A stretch of 64,000 bases of DNA from NCBI RefSeq assembly GCF_014192715.1, contig NZ_JACHYH010000001.1, forward strand, positions 310,001-374,000, written 5' to 3'. Source of the DNA: Luteibacter sp. Sphag1AF (GTDB lineage Bacteria; Pseudomonadota; Gammaproteobacteria; Xanthomonadales; Rhodanobacteraceae). Made by a program: the position numbers and the translations under genes. Every line of letters begins with the position of its first letter. Position 1 is the stretch's first letter. Under the pieces are notes generated by a model. It worked only from the letters and a program-made list of their open reading frames with translations, was not told the DNA's origin and searched no databases. Below, one piece after another: positions 41,751 through 51,561 of this stretch.

Positions 41751-43298
41751 TCAGATCAGCGGCATGCGAAACGACATGAAGTCCTTCCACAACACGCGTG
41801 CCTTCGGTGACAGCGACTGATCTGGCGGCTGCACGTGCGTGGCACAGTTGGGGCCGTCGAAGCAGGTGTTCCAGCCCACTTCGTACAGGATGTTGTAACT
41901 GAAACGAAGTCCCGCATTCTCCTCCACCGGCAACTCCCACACGATCTCGTAATTCGGATTGAGCGTGGCTGCCAGCGGAGTGGCCTGACTGAGGTTGCCC
42001 CTGTGACCGCGTGATGCGATCCAGCGGTAAATCGCAGGAACATCCGGCGTCCAGCGCGTGGTGCGGTAATGGACGGTGTCTGCGTTGGAGTGCGTCTGCA
42101 ACAGTTGCATCTGCGTTTGCGCGGTATCAGTGCGTGTTTGCGCCAGGTTGAGGTTGAACACAAAGCTGGGCGTCACCTTGCCTGTGTTGTCTACCGATAC
42201 ACCCGCCTGCGCGCTGCCACCCACAATGAACCGCTCTGCGAGAGACACGGTCACTGTGCCATCCACCGAGTCGGCGGGATACAGCGTATGCAAGCGCAGG
42301 GCTCTTGGACATCCGAACAATCTCGGCTCGTCGGGCTTGTCGCAGTCGAACACGTGCGTATTCCCGGTATCGGGAAACGACGAATTGAGCGGCCATGCTG
42401 TCAGCAATTCATCGTGAGCCAGAGGCCCCCACCCGCTGTGAATGGCGACGTCCATCAGACGGAAAATGCCTCCGTACACATGGTCGTAATAGGCCTCGCT
42501 GCCGCTCCGGCGGGTGAAGCCATTGCCAGCGCCCCGCCCCATGGTCTTCGCCCAGAAAAAGTAGCTCGCCTTTTCCGGATCCACGGGGTCCTCGCTGCGC
42601 ATCAATGACCATTCAGTCGCGATCGTGAGCAGCGGTTCGTTGGTGAACTGATAAGGCGGAATGGCCGCGTCAGGCGAACTCGACTGATGCAACGACAGAT
42701 TGCCGTACTGACACCAGCGGCGCATTTCGTGACGAAAAGCCCTTTTCTCAGCCAGTGCCGCTGAAGCGGGTGAGGCCGCCGATGACAGAATCTGTGCTGC
42801 CATCTTGCGCCGGAATGACTGGCACACCGACGCAGGCGATGTGCCTGAGAGGTCGAAGGCCACATTGCGGATACGCGGCGAAAGCTCCTCAGCTGCACGG
42901 GCCTGAGGACGGACAGGTGCAGAAGCATCAGCGCCCTCGTGCGCCCACTTCCAGGCACGCAACACCGCGAGCCGGTGCGCGTCGTCACTCGCTTCAAAAC
43001 CGAAGACGCCAAGTCCCGCTCCGGGGTCAAGCACAATCGTATTGGTGGACGGCCACGCGTACACGTCATCGGGCCCCGCCTCGGCAACGATAGCCGACGG
43101 CCCGGTCAACGCGATGCGCATGCCTGCGTCCAGCCACTGCGTGATGTGCCCCTGAATCTCAACGGGCGCATCGCCCTCTTCCAGCGTAACCAGCGTGACG
43201 CCGGGCACACGGGTGTCATCACGCTGCATGGCCCGCGCAGGCTGCCCCAATACCGCCGCGATGCTTACTGCCATCACGGCACATGCCACAACTCTCAT
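41751..43298 (-). CDS. unrecognised secreted protein, possibly leukocidin/haemolysin-like
   Basis: A 515-residue protein with a signal peptide (MRVVACAVMAVSIAAVLGQPARA). I cannot assign it with confidence. The N-terminal 130 residues include a compact alpha/beta region (YAWPSTNTIVLDPGAG, then LAVLRAWKWAHEG). The middle has a Cys-containing segment (ASVCQSFRRK with RRWCQYGNLSLHQ). The C-terminal part is beta-rich with alternating residues and Gly (FIVGGSAQAGVSVDNTGKV, then SFVFNLNLAQTRTDTAQTQ, HYRTTRW). This pattern recalls the membrane-inserting region of haemolysin-type pore-forming toxins such as Vibrio cytolysin, but the match is by eye only. AGGGA precedes the chosen ATG at 43298; a GTG two codons upstream is the alternative. 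Confidence 0.8.
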   Translation of the reverse strand: MRVVACAVMAVSIAAVLGQPARAMQRDDTRVPGVTLVTLEEGDAPVEIQGHITQWLDAGMRIALTGPSAIVAEAGPDDVYAWPSTNTIVLDPGAGLGVFGFEASDDAHRLAVLRAWKWAHEGADASAPVRPQARAAEELSPRIRNVAFDLSGTSPASVCQSFRRKMAAQILSSAASPASAALAEKRAFRHEMRRWCQYGNLSLHQSSSPDAAIPPYQFTNEPLLTIATEWSLMRSEDPVDPEKASYFFWAKTMGRGAGNGFTRRSGSEAYYDHVYGGIFRLMDVAIHSGWGPLAHDELLTAWPLNSSFPDTGNTHVFDCDKPDEPRLFGCPRALRLHTLYPADSVDGTVTVSLAERFIVGGSAQAGVSVDNTGKVTPSFVFNLNLAQTRTDTAQTQMQLLQTHSNADTVHYRTTRWTPDVPAIYRWIASRGHRGNLSQATPLAATLNPNYEIVWELPVEENAGLRFSYNILYEVGWNTCFDGPNCATHVQPPDQSLSPKARVLWKDFMSFRMPLI

Positions 43299-43398
43299 AA
43301 CCACTTCCCTTATGCGTCAGCCCCTGTCGGGCTGAAGCGAGCTTGCGGGGGAAGATCATGTGGCCATAGCAGGACAATTCGACGGGAGCTGTGAGCCG

Positions 43399-44529
43399 TC
43401 AGCGCAGCATGCGTTCGCAGATGGCTTCGTAAAGATCGGGAAGGCGCTCCAGCTGATCGACTGCCACGCTTTCGTCGACCTTGTGAATCGTCGCATTCAC
43501 CGGGCCCAGTTCAATCACTTCAGCGCCCATCGGCGCGATGAAGCGACCATCCGACGTGCCACCACCCGTGCTTTGTTCCGGATCGATGCCGCAAAGATCA
43601 CGGCACACCGACACCACCACCTCGCGCAGCTTGCCGCCCGGCGTCGCCAGAAACGGATGGCCAGACAGATGCCAGTCGATGGAAAAATCGACGTCGTATT
43701 TGCGCAGGATCGCTTCGCAGCGCTCGCGAAGCTCGTCGGCCGTGCTCGCGGTGGAGAAACGGAAATTGATGAGCGCCACCAGATCGCCGGGAATGACGTT
43801 GTTGGCGCCGGTGCCCGAATTGATGTTCGACACCTGGAATGAGGTGGGCGGGAAGTCTGCATTCCCCTCGTCCCAACGCTCGGCCGCCAGTGCAGCCAGC
43901 GCAGGCGCAAACGCGTGGATCGGATTACGTGCCTTTTCCGGATAAGCCACATGACCCTGAATGCCACGAACATTGAGGGTGCCGGACAACGAGCCACGCC
44001 GCCCCACGCGAATCAGATCACCCAGGCGCGCTTTCGCGGACGGCTCACCGACGACACAGGCGTCGATGCGTTGCCCCGTCGCCTCGAAGTGTTCCACTAC
44101 CTGACGCACGCCATGCAGTGCCACGCCTTCCTCATCACTGGTCAGCAACAGACCGACCGTGCCGGCATGATCGGGGTGCGCGCGAACGAAGCGCTCCAGC
44201 GCGATGACCATTGCTGCCACCGAGCCCTTCATGTCGGCCGCGCCACGGCCGTAAAGCACACCGTCGCGGATGGTCGGCTCGAACGGCGGTGTTGCCCAGT
44301 CCGATTCCGGTCCCGGCGGCACTACGTCGGTATGCCCCAGGAACGCGAGGACAGGACCGCTGCTGCCGTGGGTGATCCACAGATTGTCGACATCAACGAA
44401 ACGCAGCCGCTCTGCCCGGAACCCCGCCACTTCCAGCCGGGCCGATATCGCGTCCAGACACCCGGCATCTTCCGGCGTGACGGAACGACGGCGGATGAGA
44501 TCACAGGTGAGGTCGAGAACGTCGGACAT
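43399..44529 (-). CDS. dapE: succinyl-diaminopimelate desuccinylase
   Basis: A 376-residue dizinc M20 metallohydrolase that removes succinate from N-succinyl-LL-DAP in lysine and peptidoglycan precursor synthesis. The metal ligands are in [33 protein letters not shown] and [34 protein letters not shown] and [10 protein letters not shown] match DapE. It follows yffB after a 67-bp gap that contains a perfect hairpin. The operon glnD-dapD-yffB-dapE links nitrogen sensing with DAP synthesis. Confidence 0.96.
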   Translation of the reverse strand: MSDVLDLTCDLIRRRSVTPEDAGCLDAISARLEVAGFRAERLRFVDVDNLWITHGSSGPVLAFLGHTDVVPPGPESDWATPPFEPTIRDGVLYGRGAADMKGSVAAMVIALERFVRAHPDHAGTVGLLLTSDEEGVALHGVRQVVEHFEATGQRIDACVVGEPSAKARLGDLIRVGRRGSLSGTLNVRGIQGHVAYPEKARNPIHAFAPALAALAAERWDEGNADFPPTSFQVSNINSGTGANNVIPGDLVALINFRFSTASTADELRERCEAILRKYDVDFSIDWHLSGHPFLATPGGKLREVVVSVCRDLCGIDPEQSTGGGTSDGRFIAPMGAEVIELGPVNATIHKVDESVAVDQLERLPDLYEAICERMLR

Positions 44530-44556
44530 GCGGGGAAATGCCTGTTGAGGGATGGG

Positions 44557-44586
44557 CACCCTGCATGGCAACAGCCATGCAGGGTG
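44557..44586 (-). repeat. perfect 13-bp intercistronic hairpin between yffB and dapE
   Basis: CACCCTGCATGGC (44557-44569) and GCCATGCAGGGTG (44574-44586) form a perfect stem around AACA. It lies between two same-strand genes without a U-tract. It may be an RNA processing or stability element, or an attenuator tuning dapE. Confidence 0.85.
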
Positions 44587-44596
44587 GTAACGGGTC

Positions 44597-44947
44597 TTAC
44601 TTGCCGAAGCGGGTCTTGAAGGCGTTGTCGGTAAAACCGACCGTCACCTCATCGCCCGTGACAACCACCGGCCGCTTGATCAGCGCGGGGTATTCCTTCA
44701 GCAGCAGCGTCCATTCCGGATCACTCTGCGGATCCTTGCGCTGCGGCAGCAGCTGACGCCAGGTTGTGCTGCTTTTGTTGACCAGCTTTTCCCAGCCACC
44801 CACTTTCGTCGCCCACGCCTTCAGCGTGGCTGCCGGCACGGGCTGTGCGCGGTAGTCGATGAAGGTATGGGGCACCTCGAAGCGGGCAAGCCAGTTGCGT
44901 GCCTTCTTGCACGTGTCGCAGTTGCCGAGGCCGTAGATCTCGGTCAT
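44597..44947 (-). CDS. yffB: ArsC/Spx-family reductase-like protein YffB
   Basis: A 116-residue thioredoxin-fold protein of the ArsC/Spx family. The N-terminal [15 protein letters not shown] contains the CxxC pair, followed by YRAQPVP and a C-terminal [14 protein letters not shown]. YffB-type proteins lie between dapD and dapE in many gammaproteobacteria and are often mislabelled arsenate reductases. Their true role is poorly known. Four bases separate it from dapD. The ATG at 44947 is taken, as the upstream in-frame ATG adds only five codons and overlaps dapD. Confidence 0.88.
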   Translation of the reverse strand: MTEIYGLGNCDTCKKARNWLARFEVPHTFIDYRAQPVPAATLKAWATKVGGWEKLVNKSSTTWRQLLPQRKDPQSDPEWTLLLKEYPALIKRPVVVTGDEVTVGFTDNAFKTRFGK

Positions 44948-44951
44948 CGGA

Positions 44952-45785
44952 TCACTCGCCACTGCGCAGCAGTTCGTTGATGCCCGTCTTGGAACGGGTC
45001 TTCTCGTCCACCTGCTTCACGATGATGGCGGCGTACAGGCTGTGGCTGCCGTCCTTCGCCGGCAGGTTGCCTGCCACGACGACGCTGCCTGCCGGCACGC
45101 GGCCGTAGCTGACCTCGCCCGTGGCACGGTTGTAGATGCGCGTGGACTGGCCGAGGAACACGCCCATGCCGATGACGCTGCCCTTCTCGACGACCACGCC
45201 TTCCACCACTTCGGAACGTGCGCCGATGAAGCAGTTGTCTTCAATGATGGTCGGGTTGGCCTGAAGCGGCTCAAGCACGCCGCCGATACCCACGCCACCG
45301 GACAGGTGCACGCCCGCGCCGATCTGCGCGCAGGAACCCACCGTCGCCCACGTGTCGACCATGGTGCCTGCGCCAACAAACGCACCGATATTGACGTAGC
45401 TCGGCATCAGCACGGCATCTTTGGCAATGTGCGCACCACGGCGCACGAGTGCACCGGGTACCACGCGTGCGCCGAGGTTGCCGAACTCAAGCGCGTCGCC
45501 ATCGGCAAAGCGCAGCGGCACCTTGTCAAAGGCCGACGAAGGACCGCCGTCCATCACGCGATTGCCATTCATGCGGAAGTACAGCAACACGGCCTTCTTC
45601 AGCCACGCATTGACGGTCCAGCCGCCCTTGCCGTCCGGCTCTGCCACGCGGCGCTCACCGGACTCAAGCAAGTCCAGCACCTGATCCACGGCAGGGCGCA
45701 GGCTGCTTTCGATTTCCGACTGGGTCAGGTCAGCGCGACGCTCGAACGCATCGTCGATCAGGGATTCAAGGGTTTGCATTTGCAT
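44952..45785 (-). CDS. dapD: 2,3,4,5-tetrahydropyridine-2,6-dicarboxylate N-succinyltransferase
   Basis: A 277-residue acyltransferase that succinylates tetrahydrodipicolinate with succinyl-CoA in the DAP pathway. An N-terminal helical domain ([15 protein letters not shown]) is followed by a left-handed beta-helix with hexapeptide repeats ([52 protein letters not shown]). Length and motifs are typical. The start at 45785 overlaps the glnD 3' end by 20 bases, so the two are translationally linked. Another in-frame ATG lies two codons on. Confidence 0.96.
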   Translation of the reverse strand: MQMQTLESLIDDAFERRADLTQSEIESSLRPAVDQVLDLLESGERRVAEPDGKGGWTVNAWLKKAVLLYFRMNGNRVMDGGPSSAFDKVPLRFADGDALEFGNLGARVVPGALVRRGAHIAKDAVLMPSYVNIGAFVGAGTMVDTWATVGSCAQIGAGVHLSGGVGIGGVLEPLQANPTIIEDNCFIGARSEVVEGVVVEKGSVIGMGVFLGQSTRIYNRATGEVSYGRVPAGSVVVAGNLPAKDGSHSLYAAIIVKQVDEKTRSKTGINELLRSGE

Positions 45786-48420
45786 GTACGACATTCCTGG
45801 ATTCGCCGCCGATCCAGCGCAGCAGGACCTCGCGCAGGATGTCCCTGCGTTCGGCCGAAAGCGGCGCATTCTGACGGTCAGTCAATTGAAAGAAATCTTC
45901 GACGCGTTCGCCGAAAGTGGCGATGCGCGCATCATGCACGCGCACCTGCGCTTCGGCCAGCGCCTGCGCCACCGCCGCCAGCAAGCCGGGGCGATCCGTG
46001 CACACAAGCGCAAGCTGGGTACGACCTGCCGCCTCCACAAACTCGATGCGAGGCGGCATCTGGAAATGACGCAGGTGACGGGACAGGCTGCGCTTGGCCG
46101 GCTGTTGGCCGGCGGTCTGCACCAGTGCACGCTGCATGCGCAGACGCAGCTCGTCAGCGCGCTGCAACGTTGCCGGCGCCTGTGTGTCGGCCTCCAGCAA
46201 CAGGAAGGTGTCCAGCGCCATTGCGTTGCTGGAACTGAGAATGCGCGCTTCAACGACAGAGAATCGCAGACGGTCGAGCATGGCCGTCACAGTGGCGAAA
46301 AGGCCATCGCGGTCTGTGGTGTAAATGAAGAGCTCCGTGCTTCCGCGCACCGAGAACGGATGCACCTCAACCAGGGGCGTTTCACCATTGGCGCGCAGGA
46401 TGGCGGCCGTCTGCCAGGCAATCTGCTCGGGGCGGTGTCGCAGAAAGCTGGTATCCGGGAATTCACCCCAGACGCGCGCGATCTCTTCAGCGGGGACGTG
46501 ATCGGCTACCAGCATCGACAGCGCGCGCTCGCGACACTCGCGTACGCGAATGCCTGCATGCGCCGGCAATTGGAGATCACTGCGCAGTGCGTAACGCGTG
46601 GCGGTGTACAGGTCGGCCAGCAGCCGGTCTTTCCATGCGTTCCACAGTTTCGGACTGGTGCCGATGATGTCGGCGATGGTCAGCAGATACAGATGATCCA
46701 GCCGTTCCCAGTCACCCACTACCGTGGCGAAACGGTGCACGACGTCCGGATCGGTGATGTCCTGACGTTGCGCCGTGGTGCTCATCAGCAGATGCCAGCG
46801 CACCAGCCACGCTACCAGGTCGGTTTCCTCATCGGCCAACCCGACGCGCGTGCAGAATTCCCGGGCGTCTTCTTCGCCCAGCACCGAGTGATCGCCGCCA
46901 CGGCCCTTGGCAATGTCGTGGAACAGCGCAGCCAACAGAAGCAGTTCGGGTTTTTCCAGTGACGGCCAGATTTCGCATGCAATGGGAAAATCGCGGCGCG
47001 CGCCGGGATCGGCAAAACGCGCCACGTTGCGCAGCACGCGCAGCGTATGCTCGTCCACGGTGTACACGTGGAAAAGGTCGTACTGCATGCGGCCCACGAC
47101 GCGACCGAACGCGGGCAGAATCGCAGCCAGCAGGCCATGCCGGTTCATCCGCCACAACGCTTCCACGGCCGGCGCGCCACGGCGCAACAGCGCAAGGAAC
47201 GCTTCCAGCACGTGCGGCTCATCGGCCAGCGTTTCGCCGTGAATGGATACGGCATGCTGGATGCGACGCATGGTTTCGGCAGTGAAGCCCGAGATGCCCG
47301 GCTCATCAAGCCGTGCAATGAAAATTTCCACCAGTGCGGCAGGGCGACGCTGAAACAGATGCGGATTGCGCAATGCGAGGCGCGCGCCATAGCGGACGTA
47401 ATCGGCGCCCACCGCCTGCGGTTCCGATTCGGGTTCGAGCATTTCCTCGAAGCGCTCGGCCAGTTGCACGCCCACCCGTTCAATCAGCGTGGCTGCGCGG
47501 TAGTAGCCCTGCATGAACTGTTCAACGCCCAGATTCTTGGCATGTTCGTCCTCAAACCCCAACCGCGCGGCGATGGCGCGCTGGTAATCGAACAGCAGGC
47601 GCTCTTCCGCGCGCCCCGCTTCCAGATGCAATGCGTAGCGATAACGGCGAAGCGTCTCTTCGGCGCGCAGCAATCCTGCCGCTTCCACTGGCTCGAGCAA
47701 GCCTTCACCCACCATCGCGTCGAAGTTCGGCGCATGCGCCAGGCGCAGGCCCAGCCAGCGCAGCGAATCAAGCGTGCGCAGGCCACCGGGGCCGTCCTTG
47801 ATGTTGGGCTCAAGATTGTGGGCGGTGTCGTCGTAGCGGGCGTGACGCGCATCGCGCTCGGCAAGGCGCGCGGCAAGATACGCACGCGGTGGCCACAGCT
47901 CAGGGTCAGCCAGGATGCCCCGCAGTTCCGTCTCCAGGATCGGCTGCCCCACCAGACGGCGTGCGTCCAGCAGACTGGTAAAGACGCTCACGTCGGTCTG
48001 CGCCAGCGCACGGCACTCACCCACCGTGCGCACGGCGTGCCCGGGCTTCATGCCGATGTCCCACAGGCAGGCAAAGAAGCTTTCCAGCGCGCGCGACACC
48101 GCCGGGGACGATTCGCCCACCAGCGCCAGCAGGTCAACGTCCGAGCAGGGAAACAGCAGGCCGCGGCCGAAGCCCCCCACTGCAAACAGCGCGGCGGCAG
48201 GAATGTCGCCAAGGCAGGCGCCCCACACGTGCACCACGATGCGCTGCACGGCTTCACCGCGACGGCGAGCCAGCGCGCTGGCGTCCTCGCCCTCCCGGAA
48301 CGCGACATTCAGATCGCGGTCGATGTCACCAAGAAGCTGCCGCAATGCGCGCCGCGCGTCGGGCGACACGCCCGAACGGGGAACGACGGCAGGTAGGCGT
48401 GGAAGCGGCGGAAGCGTCAC
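45766..48420 (-). CDS. glnD: bifunctional [protein-PII] uridylyltransferase/uridylyl-removing enzyme
   Basis: An 884-residue nitrogen sensor. It uridylylates PII proteins when glutamine is low and removes UMP when it is high. The nucleotidyltransferase domain shows [20 protein letters not shown] (about residue 82), the HD domain [16 protein letters not shown], and the C-terminal pair of ACT domains ([37 protein letters not shown]) binds glutamine. The start is GTG at 48420. It heads a run with dapD, yffB and dapE. Its length is typical. Confidence 0.96.
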   Translation of the reverse strand: MTLPPLPRLPAVVPRSGVSPDARRALRQLLGDIDRDLNVAFREGEDASALARRRGEAVQRIVVHVWGACLGDIPAAALFAVGGFGRGLLFPCSDVDLLALVGESSPAVSRALESFFACLWDIGMKPGHAVRTVGECRALAQTDVSVFTSLLDARRLVGQPILETELRGILADPELWPPRAYLAARLAERDARHARYDDTAHNLEPNIKDGPGGLRTLDSLRWLGLRLAHAPNFDAMVGEGLLEPVEAAGLLRAEETLRRYRYALHLEAGRAEERLLFDYQRAIAARLGFEDEHAKNLGVEQFMQGYYRAATLIERVGVQLAERFEEMLEPESEPQAVGADYVRYGARLALRNPHLFQRRPAALVEIFIARLDEPGISGFTAETMRRIQHAVSIHGETLADEPHVLEAFLALLRRGAPAVEALWRMNRHGLLAAILPAFGRVVGRMQYDLFHVYTVDEHTLRVLRNVARFADPGARRDFPIACEIWPSLEKPELLLLAALFHDIAKGRGGDHSVLGEEDAREFCTRVGLADEETDLVAWLVRWHLLMSTTAQRQDITDPDVVHRFATVVGDWERLDHLYLLTIADIIGTSPKLWNAWKDRLLADLYTATRYALRSDLQLPAHAGIRVRECRERALSMLVADHVPAEEIARVWGEFPDTSFLRHRPEQIAWQTAAILRANGETPLVEVHPFSVRGSTELFIYTTDRDGLFATVTAMLDRLRFSVVEARILSSSNAMALDTFLLLEADTQAPATLQRADELRLRMQRALVQTAGQQPAKRSLSRHLRHFQMPPRIEFVEAAGRTQLALVCTDRPGLLAAVAQALAEAQVRVHDARIATFGERVEDFFQLTDRQNAPLSAERRDILREVLLRWIGGESRNVVHANANP

Positions 48421-48450
48421 GTCGGGGCCTGCTCGGGCGGGAGTGAAACA

Positions 48451-48480
48451 GCGCCTGTCCGCACAACTGCGGACAGGCGC
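48451..48480 (-). repeat. perfect 13-bp hairpin between map and glnD
   Basis: GCGCCTGTCCGCA (48451-48463) pairs with TGCGGACAGGCGC (48468-48480) around a CAAC loop. It lies just beyond the map stop on the minus strand. Downstream reads TGTTTC, a weak T-rich run, so it could be a poor terminator or a processing element. Confidence 0.8.
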
Positions 48481-48490
48481 AGGAATAACG

Positions 48491-49258
48491 TCAGGAGGCG
48501 TCCGGCCACGGGGTCAGGATTTCAAAGCCATCCTCGGTGACCGCAATGGTGTGCTCCCACTGGGCAGACAGCGAGTGATCCTTGGTGACCACGGTCCAGC
48601 CGTCCGGGAGTTCCTTGGTTTCGCGGCGACCGGCGTTGATCATCGGCTCCACCGTGAAGGTCATGCCGGCTTTCAGCTCCAGGCCCGTGCCCGCGCGGCC
48701 GTAATGCAGCACCTGCGGCTCGTCGTGGTAGATCTTGCCGATGCCGTGGCCGCAATACTCACGCACCACGGAGAAACCCGCCGCTTCCGCGTGCTTCTGG
48801 ATGGCCGCGCCAACGTCGCCAAGGGTGGCGCCGGGACGCACGGCCTGGATGCCACGCATCATCGCCTCGTGGGTGGTTTCCACCAGGCGTTTGGCCAGCA
48901 CGCTGGGCGTGCCCACGAAGTACATGCGGCTGGTGTCGCCGTGCCAGCCATCCTTGATGACCGTAACGTCGATATTGACGATGTCGCCGTCCTTCAGGAC
49001 CTTGGTTTCCGTGGGGATACCGTGGCAGATGACGTGATTGACCGAGGTGCAGACCGTTTTCGGAAAGCCCCGGTAGCCGACGTTGGCCGGAATGGCCTTC
49101 TGGACGTTGACGATGTGGTCGTGGGCCAGACGGTCCAGTTCTTCGGTGGTCACGCCCGGCTTCACGTGCGGGACGAGCATGGCCAGCACTTCGGCTGCCA
49201 GCTTGCCGGCAACGCGCATGCCTTCGATTTCTTCCGGGGTTTTCAGGATAACTGCCAT
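48491..49258 (-). CDS. map: methionine aminopeptidase, type I
   Basis: A 255-residue dinuclear-metal enzyme that removes the initiator Met from nascent proteins. The metal-binding residues lie in IVNIDVTVIKDGWHGDTSRM, CGHGIGKIYHDEP, FTVEPMINAGR and SAQWEHTIAVTEDGFEIL. It is divergent from rpsB, as in most gammaproteobacteria. The ATG at 49258 is preceded by no strong ribosome-binding site; the longer open frame upstream runs through the rpsB promoter and is not coding. Confidence 0.97.
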   Translation of the reverse strand: MAVILKTPEEIEGMRVAGKLAAEVLAMLVPHVKPGVTTEELDRLAHDHIVNVQKAIPANVGYRGFPKTVCTSVNHVICHGIPTETKVLKDGDIVNIDVTVIKDGWHGDTSRMYFVGTPSVLAKRLVETTHEAMMRGIQAVRPGATLGDVGAAIQKHAEAAGFSVVREYCGHGIGKIYHDEPQVLHYGRAGTGLELKAGMTFTVEPMINAGRRETKELPDGWTVVTKDHSLSAQWEHTIAVTEDGFEILTPWPDAS

Positions 49259-49338
49259 AAACGTTCTCTGCCGGTAAGGCGCCATGCGGCCTGGGGAGGG
49301 CATACAGATGGCGGCCAGAGGCGGCAAATTCCACCACC

Positions 49339-49368
49339 TTGTCGCCAGAATGCCCCTCGGGCTACAAT
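49339..49368 (+). promoter_or_regulatory. sigma-70 promoter of rpsB-tsf
   Basis: TTGTCG (49339-49344) and TACAAT (49363-49368), separated by 18 bp, form a good housekeeping promoter. It implies a leader of roughly 240 nt before rpsB. Confidence 0.75.
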
Positions 49369-49497
49369 TAGCGAGTTTTGCTGACCGGGCAACCGCCTTC
49401 TTTAAGGCTCCGGACGCAGGATCGAAGCGCGATTGTAACCTCATCAGGGCTTAATCAGCCCCGTCAGGGCCATCGCTTTAAACGCCACACACGCATC

Positions 49498-49542
49498 GGC
49501 ACCGCCTTCGGGGTGCCCCGCCCTTCAGTGAACCGGGCGGGG
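49498..49542 (+). promoter_or_regulatory. rpsB leader with overlapping hairpins
   Basis: Hairpin A pairs GGCACC (49498-49503) with GGTGCC (49512-49517). Hairpin B pairs CCCCGCCC (49516-49523) with GGGCGGGG (49535-49542). They share two bases, so full formation of both is exclusive. Leaders of rpsB in gammaproteobacteria mediate S2 autoregulation, which could explain the arrangement. Confidence 0.5.
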
Positions 49543-49615
49543 TCGAAGCCGGGGATGCGTGGAGGTCCCAACCCCCACAGAACCGCCTCGGCGCGGTTCG
49601 CCCAGGAGTAATTCC

Positions 49616-50455
49616 ATGGCACAAGTCACCATGCGCGAGATGCTGGAAGCCGGCGTCCATTTCGGCCACCAGACCCGTTACTGGAACCCCAAGATGGCTC
49701 CGTACATCTTCGGCGCCCGCGGCAAGATCCACATCATCAACCTCGAAAAGACCCTTCCGCTGTTCACCGACGCGATGAATTTCCTGTCGGGTCTGGCACA
49801 GAAGGGCGGCACGGTCCTGTTCGTCGGCACCAAGCGCTCCGCCCGTGAGTCGCTGGCCGAAGAAGCCACCCGCGCCAACCAGCCGTTCGTCACGGCCCGC
49901 TGGCTCGGCGGCATGCTGACCAACTTCCGCACGGTCAAGCAGTCGGTTGCCCGCCTGAAGGAACTCGAAGCCGCCGAAACCGACGGTTCGTTCGACCGCC
50001 TGGTCAAGCACGAAGTGCTGGCCCGTCGTCGCGAGCGCGAGAAGCTGCAGAACTCGCTGGGCGGCATCAAGGACATGAACCGTCTGCCGGACGCCCTGTT
50101 CATCGTTGACATCGGTCACGAAGACATCGCCGTCCAGGAAGCCCGCAAGCTCGGCATCCCGGTCGTCGCCGTTGTCGATACCAACTACGACCCGGCCCTC
50201 GTCGACTACGCCATCCCGGGTAACGACGACGCCATCCGCGCGATCCAGCTGTACGCCCGCGCCGCCGCCGACTCCATCCTGGAAGGCAAGGCTGCTGCCC
50301 CGCAGCACGCCGCCCGTGGCAATGCTGACGAATTCGTCGAAATGGACGAAGAAGGCAAGCCGGCAGCCAAGGACGAGCGCGGCGACCGTCGCGGCGCCCC
50401 GGCCAAGAAGGGCCCGGCAGGTCCGCGTCGTGAAGGCGGCCGCGGCCGCGCGTAA
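49616..50455 (+). CDS. rpsB: 30S ribosomal protein S2 with long basic C-terminal tail
   Basis: A 279-residue ribosomal protein of the small-subunit neck. [22 protein letters not shown] is the standard N-terminus (family length near 240), with [16 protein letters not shown] and [21 protein letters not shown]. After about residue 240 it has an extra tail rich in Lys, Arg, Gly and Glu ([17 protein letters not shown] and [16 protein letters not shown]), probably disordered. CAGGAG precedes the ATG at 49616. It forms the usual operon with tsf. Confidence 0.98.
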   Translation: MAQVTMREMLEAGVHFGHQTRYWNPKMAPYIFGARGKIHIINLEKTLPLFTDAMNFLSGLAQKGGTVLFVGTKRSARESLAEEATRANQPFVTARWLGGMLTNFRTVKQSVARLKELEAAETDGSFDRLVKHEVLARRREREKLQNSLGGIKDMNRLPDALFIVDIGHEDIAVQEARKLGIPVVAVVDTNYDPALVDYAIPGNDDAIRAIQLYARAAADSILEGKAAAPQHAARGNADEFVEMDEEGKPAAKDERGDRRGAPAKKGPAGPRREGGRGRA

Positions 50456-50484
50456 GCGCCCGCCCCGATTCTTCGGTTCCATCC

Positions 50485-50512
50485 GGCACCGCGGCACATC
50501 CGCCGCGGTGCC
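50485..50512 (+). repeat. 11-bp hairpin between rpsB and tsf
   Basis: GGCACCGCGGC (50485-50495) and GCCGCGGTGCC (50502-50512) form a perfect stem with a 6-nt loop, followed by CACCAAAT and no U-tract. Such an intercistronic hairpin could stabilise the rpsB message or attenuate tsf. Confidence 0.8.
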
Positions 50513-50535
50513 CACCAAATTCTGAGGAAATACAC

Positions 50536-51414
50536 ATGGCTGAGATCACTGCAAGCCTCGTTAAAGACCTGCGTGAGCGTTCGGGCGTTGGCATGATGGA
50601 GTGCAAGAAGGCACTCGTCGAAAGCAATGGCGACATCGAAGCCGCCATGGAAGCCCTCCGCAAGAGCGGCGCCGCCAAGGCCGACAAGAAGGCCGACCGC
50701 GTGGCTGCTGAAGGCCTGATCGCTGTCGACAAGAAAGACGGCGTCGTCGTGATGGTGGAAGTCAACAGCGAAACCGACTTCTCCACGAAGAACGACCAGT
50801 TCATCGCTTTCACGAAGGCTGCCGCCGCTGCTGCCCTCGCCGATGGCATCACCGACATCGAGGCGCTGAAGGCCTCCCCGCTCGGCGACACCACGGTGGA
50901 AGGCGCAGCCAAGGACCTGACCCTGGTCATCGGCGAGAAGTTCGACGTGCGCCGCATGGCCCGCATCGAGTCCGACGGCGTGCTGGCGAACTACTCGCAC
51001 GGCGGCCGCATCGGCGTGCTGGTGGCCCTCAAGGGCGGCACTGAAGAGCTGGCCCGCGGCATCGCGATGCACGTCGCCGCCATGAACCCGAAGTTCATCT
51101 TCGAGTCGGACATCCCGGCTGACTTCCTTGAGAAAGAAAAGGAAATCGAGCTCAGCAAGATGACCGACAAGGAAAAGGCCAAGCCGGCCGAAATCCTCGA
51201 GAAGATCGTCAGCGGCAAGGTCAACAAGATCAAGGCTGAAGTCACCCTCGTCGGCCAGCAGTACGCGCTGGACGGTGACGTGACGGTGGCCGAAGTCCTC
51301 AAGAAGGCCGGTGCCGAGCTCATCTCGGTGCAGCGCATGGCTGTGGGCGAAGGCATCGAGAAGGTCGTTGACGACTTCGCTGCCGAAGTCATGAAGCAGG
51401 CTGGCCTGGCGTAA
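50536..51414 (+). CDS. tsf: elongation factor Ts
   Basis: A 292-residue guanine-nucleotide exchange factor for EF-Tu. The opening [22 protein letters not shown] is diagnostic. [16 protein letters not shown] is the core, and the end [12 protein letters not shown] is typical. GAGGAAA precedes the ATG. A strong terminator follows 27 bases after the stop. Confidence 0.98.
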   Translation: MAEITASLVKDLRERSGVGMMECKKALVESNGDIEAAMEALRKSGAAKADKKADRVAAEGLIAVDKKDGVVVMVEVNSETDFSTKNDQFIAFTKAAAAAALADGITDIEALKASPLGDTTVEGAAKDLTLVIGEKFDVRRMARIESDGVLANYSHGGRIGVLVALKGGTEELARGIAMHVAAMNPKFIFESDIPADFLEKEKEIELSKMTDKEKAKPAEILEKIVSGKVNKIKAEVTLVGQQYALDGDVTVAEVLKKAGAELISVQRMAVGEGIEKVVDDFAAEVMKQAGLA

Positions 51415-51440
51415 GCCTCTCCAACCTGACAGCAGTACCC

Positions 51441-51474
51441 CGAAGGCCGCGAGTGATCGCGGCCTTCGCTTTTT
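51441..51474 (+). terminator. rho-independent terminator after tsf
   Basis: A 12-bp stem (CGAAGGCCGCGA, 51441-51452, with TCGCGGCCTTCG, 51457-51468) with a GTGA loop is followed by CTTTTT. It ends the rpsB-tsf unit, so pyrH must have its own promoter. Confidence 0.92.
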
Positions 51475-51561
51475 GTGAGGGCCGTACGCACCCCGGTAGG
51501 ACCGGGAGGCGCGCTGCCGTTACACTACTGCTGTTTTGCCCACACAATCTGGAGATCCCCC

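Larger units (their letters stand above)
49259..49615. other. map/rpsB divergent regulatory region
   Basis: This 357-bp gap holds no gene. It contains the rpsB promoter (49339-49368), an rpsB leader with overlapping hairpins (49498-49542), and the map promoter, which was not located. Confidence 0.6.

Noticed and set aside
44597-44947. Arsenate reductase function for the ArsC-fold protein
   Set aside because: No ars genes nearby, and its place in the dap operon marks it as YffB.
51497-51526. TAGGAC / TACACT as the pyrH promoter
   Set aside because: The -10 is fair but the -35 is poor; evidence was too weak for a feature, although a promoter must exist after the tsf terminator.
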